A stretch of 33,419 nt of DNA from a virus. Position 1 is the stretch's first letter; the number at the start of each line of letters is the position of its first letter. A model generated the notes under the pieces. The model was not told where the DNA came from. It saw only the letters and a list, made by a program, of their open reading frames with translations, and ran no database searches. Below, in pieces: positions 28,544 through 33,419 of this stretch. A program made the translations under genes and the position numbers. Location: the IMG/VR virus record IMGVR_UViG_3300042309_001463, positions 1 to 33,419 of that record. The stretch is one strand, 5' to 3'.

Positions 28544-28552
28544 TGGCGAGTG
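28544..28552 (-). promoter_or_regulatory. CACTCGCCA leader box
   Basis: Exact CACTCGCCA only 3 nt before the ATG at 28540, with a GAACCG-GGAA-CGGTTC hairpin just upstream. Confidence 0.6.
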
Positions 28553-28638
28553 GTGGTGAACCGTTCCCGGTTCGGTCCCCTCACTGTAACCCGTGGGGCA
28601 CCACGCTGGCGCCGATCAAGGAGTCAGTTCACAAACTG

Positions 28639-28992
28639 TCACCGGGCCAGCATCCGCAGCGCCAGCTCATCACGGCCCAGCCTGGCGGCCCGCAGCAGGT
28701 GAGGGCGCATCACACGCCGCACCCAGCCCTCAGGGCGCTCACGGCGGCCCAGCACCTCGCGGGCCATCTGCCGGTGCTCATCGCTCACAGCGCCGTCTAG
28801 GGCGCTCTGCACCATCAGGTTGGCAGCGCACCGCTGCAGCTCCAGAATCAGGTGCTCCTGTTGGTGACAGCGCTGGATCAGCTCATCCGCCAGCTGGTGC
28901 AGCTCATCGCGGCTCATCCGCGCTGCGCGCTGCCGGTGATCGGCCATCATCGCCTGCCTGGACAGACTGAGAGAGAGATCGAGCCCCAGCAT
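28639..28992 (-). CDS. Hypothetical coiled-coil protein
   Basis: The 117-residue helical protein (MSRDELHQLADELIQRCHQQ, then EHLILELQRCAANLMV, then RRVMRPHLLRAARLGRDELA) may start at 28992 or at the internal Met pair at 28950. The 28992 start shares a CATG with the divergent frame at 28991. Function unknown. Confidence 0.5.
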   Translation of the reverse strand: MLGLDLSLSLSRQAMMADHRQRAARMSRDELHQLADELIQRCHQQEHLILELQRCAANLMVQSALDGAVSDEHRQMAREVLGRRERPEGWVRRVMRPHLLRAARLGRDELALRMLAR

Positions 28993-29179
28993 GGCAGCCG
29001 CAGCAGAGTTCCCCCAGTCTGGCGACGATCGCCCCCATATCACAGTCGGAACCGATACGAACGGGGGCACCTGCTGGGTGGTAGTGGGGCTGGGCAAGCG
29101 GATCCGCTGCTACTCAGGCCACCACGCCATCGACGTGCTGACAATGATGCTCGCCATCCGGGGGATTCCGATGCCTTAG
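28991..29179 (+). CDS. Possible small protein
   Basis: The 62-residue plus-strand frame has a plausible fold (HITVGTDTNGGTCWVVVGLG, then HHAIDVLTMMLAIRGIP). It is isolated among minus-strand genes, and its start codon overlaps that of the divergent gene. No promoter is evident. It may be real or a shadow. Confidence 0.35.
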   Translation: MAAAAEFPQSGDDRPHITVGTDTNGGTCWVVVGLGKRIRCYSGHHAIDVLTMMLAIRGIPMP

Positions 29180-29312
29180 GATTGACCCCGCAGAGACAGC
29201 GGACGTCGGGGATCAACGCCTGACCAACAGGCGCCACGCAGCAGCAGGGGAAATCGAGCCGGCGCGACACCGGCCCCGTCTGAAATGCCGGGCTCCCTGC
29301 TGCTTTCTGCCC
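29180..29312. other. Intergenic region with nested inverted repeats
   Basis: No convincing gene. A 10-bp inverted repeat AGCAGCAGGG/CCCTGCTGCT (29240-29249, 29295-29304) encloses a GCCGG/CCGGC hairpin (29258-29274), so either strand could form a branched structure. It lies downstream of the HNH gene on the minus strand. It could be a transcript end or a structured RNA. Confidence 0.45.
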
Positions 29313-29630
29313 CTATTCGCCCCCACCCCCTAGCCATCCATCAATTCTGCCCTCCCGCTCTGGGCAGTGCCAGGCCTGGGCCCTGAACCATTCCCGCCAG
29401 TCAGTGGAGGATTTCGCCCCGTTGCAGCGGCGGCAGGCCGGCACCAAGTTCTCAGCCACCGTCAGTCCGCCACGGGACCGGGGCAGCACATGGTCAAGGG
29501 TGTCCGCCGGGTCGGTGCAGTATGCGCACCGGTGGTCCCACTCGGCGAAGATCCGCCGCCTGAATCGGGCTTTGGTGAGTTTTTTGGGCTGGAGCTCGGT
29601 CTGGTCGATCAGGTGATCGAAGGGAGGCAT
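29313..29630 (-). CDS. HNH endonuclease
   Basis: The 105-residue nuclease has RCAYC (Cys35, Cys38), LDHVLPRSRGG with the His-containing DH at 46-47, ENLVPACRRCN with Asn61 and Cys66/Cys69, then GAKSS. This is the McrA/phage HNH type with a zinc scaffold. In phages such enzymes assist terminase at packaging or act as homing nucleases. It lies directly after the endolysin gene (TGATG overlap) and is not adjacent to the terminase genes. Confidence 0.9.
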   Translation of the reverse strand: MPPFDHLIDQTELQPKKLTKARFRRRIFAEWDHRCAYCTDPADTLDHVLPRSRGGLTVAENLVPACRRCNGAKSSTDWREWFRAQAWHCPEREGRIDGWLGGGGE

Positions 29631-30841
29631 CAGCGCTCAGCGATGATCGCCCAGCCGGTACGCGCCCCCTCTACTTCCCACCGTGGCCCGAAGTTCCGGC
29701 GGCTGTACTTCATAAACCGTGCCACGCCGCCAATCGTGCGACCACTCACTAGGTCCGCTTCCCCGAACGGGTCATGCACGATCAGGTGATCCTTGGTGTG
29801 GCCCACCACAATCAGCCAGTGGCCGCCGCCAGAGGGTGCCGACACCGGGCCCCTGTGCAGGAACCCGCAGGGCACAGGCACGCCCCGGTCGATCTGCTGC
29901 TCCAGCTCCGCGAACCCGGCCACCTTGGTGAACCGGGCCCTGATGCCGTAGCTGCTCAGCGCCCGAATCTGCGCGGTCGGGTCTGTGGTGTCGCCGTACT
30001 GCTGGACCCGTTTGAGATACTGATCGTCGCCGTTGGCGCCCTTCAAGGTGCCGGGCTTGAGGTACTGGAGCAGCATGGCGCAGCTGGAGCTGAAACACAT
30101 TCGAGCCGCCTGGGCCCGGTCGGCAGAGTCCATCTGCGCGTACCAGGGCACCTGGAGCGGGTTGCCGTAGCCGGTGGTCTGCTGCAGCTGCTGCCCCACG
30201 AACAGCGCCACCTCTGCAGCGCGGCGGCGGGGCAGGCCGGGCAGCTCGCGGCCATCGGCCTTGTTCCACCTGGGCAGCTCCGCCGGCACCACCTTCGCCG
30301 GATCCTCGCCAGCTAGAAGCCGCCGCCGCAGGGTGGAATCCTGCATCGCCCCCACGCCCACGTTGTAGGTCCAACTCACCAGCGCGGCAGCCCGGTTCCC
30401 TGGCCAGCTGCTGACCGCAGGGATCGCCCTGGTGAGGGCGTCGTAGAACCGCTGCAGATCGGCATCCAGCTGCGCGTCAGCCTGCGCTTGGGTGACGCTC
30501 TGACCCTCTCTGACGGTCTTCCCGCCGATGGTGGTCGAGCCCCAGCCGACCGTCCACACGCCAGCAGGGCACAGGTATGCCTGCAACCGGCACCCCTCAA
30601 ACTCCCGCACGATTGCGCGGGCTGGCGTCAGCCAGCTGGCCTCGGGCACCGGCGCTGCAGGATCATGCTGAAACCCCGACTGGCTCCAGGTGTGGAACCA
30701 GGGCCGATCGCGGCGCATCGCCACGTCGTAGCCGTTCTCCCGCAGATCCTGCTCAAGCTCGACAATGGCCGCCCTCTGGTGGGGCAGCCCGCGCCAGAAC
30801 CGGAACAGCGCCTCAACGGTGATCGGTGCAGTGTTGGTCAT
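29630..30841 (-). CDS. Endolysin: GH24 lysozyme plus C39-like peptidase
   Basis: The 403-residue enzyme has two catalytic domains. Residues 70-220 are a GH24 lysozyme with the E-8-x-5-T triad Glu82, Cys91, Thr97 in REFEGCRLQAYLCPAGVWT; Cys replaces the usual Asp, as in P22-type enzymes. Residues 230-403 resemble a C39-family peptidase: VPWYAQMD, ARMCFSSSCAML (Cys249 likely), GGGHWLIVVG (His341) and HDPFG (Asp357). The N-terminal 60 residues are a small helical module that might bind the wall. It would cut both glycan and peptide. Three small membrane-protein genes precede it. Confidence 0.85.
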   Translation of the reverse strand: MTNTAPITVEALFRFWRGLPHQRAAIVELEQDLRENGYDVAMRRDRPWFHTWSQSGFQHDPAAPVPEASWLTPARAIVREFEGCRLQAYLCPAGVWTVGWGSTTIGGKTVREGQSVTQAQADAQLDADLQRFYDALTRAIPAVSSWPGNRAAALVSWTYNVGVGAMQDSTLRRRLLAGEDPAKVVPAELPRWNKADGRELPGLPRRRAAEVALFVGQQLQQTTGYGNPLQVPWYAQMDSADRAQAARMCFSSSCAMLLQYLKPGTLKGANGDDQYLKRVQQYGDTTDPTAQIRALSSYGIRARFTKVAGFAELEQQIDRGVPVPCGFLHRGPVSAPSGGGHWLIVVGHTKDHLIVHDPFGEADLVSGRTIGGVARFMKYSRRNFGPRWEVEGARTGWAIIAER

Positions 30842-30990
30842 TTCAGATCAGGCAAGCGGTCGCCGATGGCCCTGTCGGCACGGCGGTAAACCCGGCGCCA
30901 AGCGGGTTTCACCACCAGCTCGGCGAATCCGGTGGTGACTAGCCAGACGGTTAGACCTAGCAGCACGTCAGGGGCGGGATGCAGCGTCAT
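30838..30990 (-). CDS. Small single-span membrane protein of the lysis region
   Basis: The 50-residue product has an N-terminal hydrophobic span (VLLGLTVWLVTTGFAELVV) followed by a basic tail (RRVYRRADRAIGDRLPD). It is ATGA-coupled to the endolysin gene. A holin or holin-modulator role is plausible from position only. Confidence 0.6.
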   Translation of the reverse strand: MTLHPAPDVLLGLTVWLVTTGFAELVVKPAWRRVYRRADRAIGDRLPDLK

Positions 30991-31298
30991 GCGTCCGGGT
31001 CGTCAGGGAGGCGCCGAGCGCCGGGCGGGGCGTCGTCTTCGCGGCGCCGGAGGGCGGGGTTGTAGGTGCCGTAGCCGGCGAGGAACATGCCGGAGGCGGC
31101 CTTGCCCATACCACCGAGTCCCATCACGCTGCCGCCGGTGAAGTAGCAGGATTGGGCCTGCTCCCAGGTCTTGGCCCAGCTACGGCAATCGATGGTCATG
31201 ATGGCGCCGAAAACAAATGCCAGGACCGATGCTGTGCCGATGGCGCCGGCAATCTCAGCGACCGTCTGCACCTTGGACGTTGCGGCCTGGCCGATCAT
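30987..31298 (-). CDS. Membrane protein of the lysis region (holin candidate)
   Basis: The 103-residue product has a strong span at 14-35 (EIAGAIGTASVLAFVFGAIM) and a second weak hydrophobic stretch (GSVMGLGGMGKAASGMFLAG), followed by a charged tail (RRREDDAPPGARRLPDD). Size, topology and location before the endolysin suit a holin, but no holin family was recognised. ATGA-coupled on both sides. Confidence 0.55.
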   Translation of the reverse strand: MIGQAATSKVQTVAEIAGAIGTASVLAFVFGAIMTIDCRSWAKTWEQAQSCYFTGGSVMGLGGMGKAASGMFLAGYGTYNPALRRREDDAPPGARRLPDDPDA

Positions 31299-31561
31299 CG
31301 GTTCAGCTCCAGCCGAATGGTCCGCCTGTCCAGCTCTTGCACCTCCTGCTCCAGCTTCTCAAACCTGAGCCCGAACTGGTTCTGATTAGCCAGGATTTGC
31401 GTGATCTGCGCTTCCAGCTGCTGCAGCCGATTTGGCAGACTCACCACCAGCCACCCCATGCCGCCGGCTGTGGCGAGGATTGCCGCGGCCATCAGGCTGG
31501 CGGCTGTGGCTTCCAACACCTGGACCCTAGAAAACCTGCGGCGCTCGGGCGGAATGGTCAC
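31295..31561 (-). CDS. Membrane protein with coiled coil
   Basis: The product is 88 residues: one span at about 20-42 (ASLMAAAILATAGGMGWLVV), then a long coiled coil (RLQQLEAQITQILANQNQF, then FEKLEQEVQELDRRTIRLE). The shape is like XhlA-type lysis accessory proteins, although the span is N-terminal here. It lies between tail genes and the other two lysis-region membrane proteins. Confidence 0.6.
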   Translation of the reverse strand: MTIPPERRRFSRVQVLEATAASLMAAAILATAGGMGWLVVSLPNRLQQLEAQITQILANQNQFGLRFEKLEQEVQELDRRTIRLELNR

Positions 31562-31600
31562 GGGAGGTGCGGATCTGCAGCCAGTCTGCAGACCTGCCCC

Positions 31601-31972
31601 TTAGATCACCTGCAGCAGCCGCACCGAGCCATTGAACAGCAAACCCTGCAGGTGCTCCTCTTCGGTCTGCGCGGCGTAAACCCAGGAGGTCCCCAGCGGC
31701 ACGATGTTCGATGGGCTGGAATGGCCGGCCCAGATCGCGTTCGGCAGCATGAACGATCGCGCCCCGCCGTCCTGGCCCCGGTAGTGATCGCGCAGGGTCT
31801 GCGCTTCGGCCTCGCTGAGATACTCATAGCCCAGCTCCAGCTCAATGCCGTAACGGGTGGTGCCATGCCGGAACCGCACCGACCCACCACCGAAGCCGCG
31901 CTCGGTGGTGACCGGAAACACCCCGAACCCGTACCGGCGCGCAGAGGGCACGATCGCCGGGAATGCTGCCAT
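31601..31972 (-). CDS. Tail-associated protein
   Basis: The 123-residue beta-rich protein (FPAIVPSARRYGFGVFPVTT, then RHGTTRYGIELELGYEYL) contains SEAEAQTLRDHYRGQDGGAR, the loop-helix pattern of lambda gpM/DUF2460-like minor tail proteins that contact the tail tip. The order adhesin, structural protein, this protein, then lysis genes agrees with a tail role. The exact family is from memory. Confidence 0.6.
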   Translation of the reverse strand: MAAFPAIVPSARRYGFGVFPVTTERGFGGGSVRFRHGTTRYGIELELGYEYLSEAEAQTLRDHYRGQDGGARSFMLPNAIWAGHSSPSNIVPLGTSWVYAAQTEEEHLQGLLFNGSVRLLQVI

Positions 31973-32394
31973 CAGTTCTGCAGAGGAATCGTGCTGGCGG
32001 CAACACTGAAGGTAGTGCCCGAGGTCGTGACGTTGCCGCCGAAGTCGTTGTAAAAAACGAGGATGTCATCGGCAGCTGTGCCGTCGTTGAAATACACCAC
32101 TTCGCCAGCGGCGGTGATGGTGGACACGGGCCAGGATTCAGCGGCAAAAGTAAGAGTGACGCGATCGGTGGCGTTGTCCCTCGTCACGGTGCAGGCCACG
32201 ACCTTCCCGCCAGCGGTGTAGCCGCCGGTCGCCGCCACCTCATTGGTCACGTCGGCGCGGTCGTTGTGGGTGTCGTTGTTCGGGGTGTAACTGCTGGTCA
32301 CCAGCATTCTCTTGAAGGCGTTGCTGGCCTCGCAGTCCCCAATAATCCCTTTCGCCATCGCCTCGGGAAAGGCGTTATAGATCAGGTCTGCCAT
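31972..32394 (-). CDS. Phage virion structural protein
   Basis: The 140-residue protein begins MADLIYNAFPEAMAKG and contains KRMLVTSSYTPNNDTHNDRA, EVAATGGYTAGGKVV and VVYFNDGTAADDILVFYND. These features recur in a family of small phage structural proteins (often annotated as virion or tail-associated), beta-sandwich in nature. It overlaps the next tail gene by one base. Exact position in the particle is unknown. Confidence 0.65.
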   Translation of the reverse strand: MADLIYNAFPEAMAKGIIGDCEASNAFKRMLVTSSYTPNNDTHNDRADVTNEVAATGGYTAGGKVVACTVTRDNATDRVTLTFAAESWPVSTITAAGEVVYFNDGTAADDILVFYNDFGGNVTTSGTTFSVAASTIPLQN

Positions 32395-32428
32395 GGTGGT
32401 CTGGGGTTTGAGGTCAGGCTAGAGAGAG

Positions 32429-33419
32429 TCAGATCGCTTCGCGGCGGAAGGCGCGGACGCGATTGGTAATAGTTTTACCAGTACTGCCAAACCGCCCATC
32501 ACGAAAAAGAACCTGCTGCGCAGAGGAGCTAGTTGTTGAAGTAGACGACCAATGGTATGCGTCGATAAACGCTTCGGTGCCTTGGAAGTCGGCGACAGAT
32601 GTTTGGCTTGGCTCTGAGCTGGTTCGGTTAGAGGTGCGCTTGGGCACAGAGTAATTATTGACGCCAAAGCTCGTACTGTTAGAGTCCGTGGTTGGCTTTA
32701 GGTTTTGGTAGGCAATGTCTAGCTCATCTTTAGCCGGCAAATACCAATCACTGAAACCGCCAATGGTCAACTGCGTGCAGAATTCTGCTGCAGGGTGGTT
32801 TGCAATGCCCGCCGCCACTATTGCGTCAGTGTTGGCAACACCATCAAAGCTGCTGCCAGTGCCAGACGTAGCTGTTTGACTTGTCTTGTATCGCAGATTC
32901 GTTGTCAGCGTGTACCCGGTCCCTGTTGCCCCCGTCGCAGCAGGCGCCACGATCAGCCTATGTGTTGCCACGCCATCGGCAGTGTGAGAGATGTAGCCGG
33001 CGAAGTATCCGCCGCCGTAAGCGGCGCCGATTTCCGGTTCGGCACTTGCCGCTCCCCCCTCCAGTGAGAAGGTGATGGCCTCATTGATGCCGTCCAAAAG
33101 GTTGAACGCATCCCCAGCCTCCAGCGCCAGGGTGATGGCCTCATCAATGCCGTCCATATTGACGTCGCCGATTGCGACCCCAGCCTCCAGCGAGAATGTG
33201 ATGGATTCGTTGATCCCTTCAACCTCAACATCGCCAATCGCGGCTCCCCCTTCCAGTGAGAAGGTGATTGACTCGTTGATCCCGTTTGCGGACTCCACAG
33301 CCTCACCAGCCACCAGCGATAGGCTGATCGGCAGGTTGATGCCGCCCACGCTGGCGGACACCGGCGGCACCGTCTCCAGTGCCAGGCTGACGTTGTGGCC
33401 GCCACAAGGCAAATCCTCA
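32429..33419 (-). CDS. Tail adhesin with GINESITFSLE repeats and DUF1566-like domain (start probably beyond the right edge)
   Basis: At least 327 residues are visible; a TTG at 33412 could start it, but the frame is open to the window edge. The N-terminal part has five imperfect units of about 20-22 residues, each opening GI(N/D) (for example GINESITFSLEGG), probably a beta-helix or beta-prism shaft. Residues about 135-327 resemble DUF1566 (C-type-lectin/FGE-like): GGFSDWYLPAKDEL, YHWSSTSTTSSSAQQ and VRAFR at the end. Such domains serve as receptor-binding tips. It is the likely host-recognition protein. Confidence 0.7.
   Translation of the reverse strand, partial: EDLPCGGHNVSLALETVPPVSASVGGINLPISLSLVAGEAVESANGINESITFSLEGGAAIGDVEVEGINESITFSLEAGVAIGDVNMDGIDEAITLALEAGDAFNLLDGINEAITFSLEGGAASAEPEIGAAYGGGYFAGYISHTADGVATHRLIVAPAATGATGTGYTLTTNLRYKTSQTATSGTGSSFDGVANTDAIVAAGIANHPAAEFCTQLTIGGFSDWYLPAKDELDIAYQNLKPTTDSNSTSFGVNNYSVPKRTSNRTSSEPSQTSVADFQGTEAFIDAYHWSSTSTTSSSAQQVLFRDGRFGSTGKTITNRVRAFRREAI

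Noticed and set aside
29180-29312. tRNA gene
   Set aside because: Inverted repeats are present, but no cloverleaf with anticodon and T-arm GTTCRA pattern could be drawn.
32429-33419. Diversity-generating retroelement
   Set aside because: The lectin-like domain is suggestive, but there is no reverse transcriptase or template repeat in the window and no adenine-rich variable tract was seen.
1-33419. Integrase, excisionase, CI-type repressor or toxin-antitoxin pair
   Set aside because: Searched by eye for tyrosine/serine recombinase motifs and known repressor patterns. RHH proteins are present but no adjacent toxin was recognised. These genes may be outside the window.

Overview
The window is a 33.4 kb piece of a GC-rich, tightly packed tailed-phage (siphovirus-like) genome or prophage. 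Packaging genes in the lambda order Nu1-like small terminase, gpA-type large terminase, gpW-like joining protein and gpB-type portal run leftward off the left edge. Tail, lysis and HNH genes run leftward in from the right edge, so on a circular map the missing head/tail block lies between the two window ends. The host is inferred to be a cyanobacterium of the Synechococcus/Cyanobium type. The main reason is a phage-encoded group-2-like sigma-70 factor with a picocyanobacterial look; the many tiny proteins of the kind I associate with cyanobacterial prophages also fit. No integrase, repressor, tRNA or CRISPR array was seen, so lifestyle is open.

Layout. 1-3237 (minus): packaging. 3238-3503: non-coding, TTAACC/GGTTAA motifs, candidate cos. 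3504-6726 (minus): gpZ-like protein, a strong terminator, J-domain protein, small OB-like and zinc proteins, Hjc-like nuclease. 6727-7265: no gene; 16 exact copies of TGGGAC/GTCCCA flank an AT-rich island, beside a primase-helicase gene (7266-9860), so this is a candidate replication origin. 10068-21956 (plus): PD-(D/E)XK nuclease, SF2 helicase, ERF-like annealing protein, SSB-like protein, RecB-like exonuclease, two adenine methyltransferases plus a 46-residue methyltransferase-like mini-ORF, and many small accessory genes linked by ATGA overlaps. 21967-25544 (minus): small accessory genes including an NrdR-like zinc-ribbon/HTH protein and a Gp157 family protein. 25635-26693 (plus): sigma factor. 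26696-29630 (minus): small accessory genes and an HNH nuclease. 29630-33419 (minus): GH24+C39 endolysin, three small membrane proteins, two tail/structural proteins and a repeat-bearing DUF1566-type tail adhesin.

How it fits together. The origin candidate, PrimPol-DUF3987 protein, helicase, nucleases and the annealing/SSB/exonuclease cassette form a replication-recombination module. Gene expression appears to use a private code. Five sites share GTGCNN, 17 nt, TAKGRT or TATCGT with a related spacer, and seven genes carry an exact CACTCGCCA box just upstream of the start codon, often behind a small hairpin and without an obvious Shine-Dalgarno. Together with the sigma factor and several ribbon-helix-helix proteins this suggests a phage-specific regulon, which is the most interesting signal in the window.
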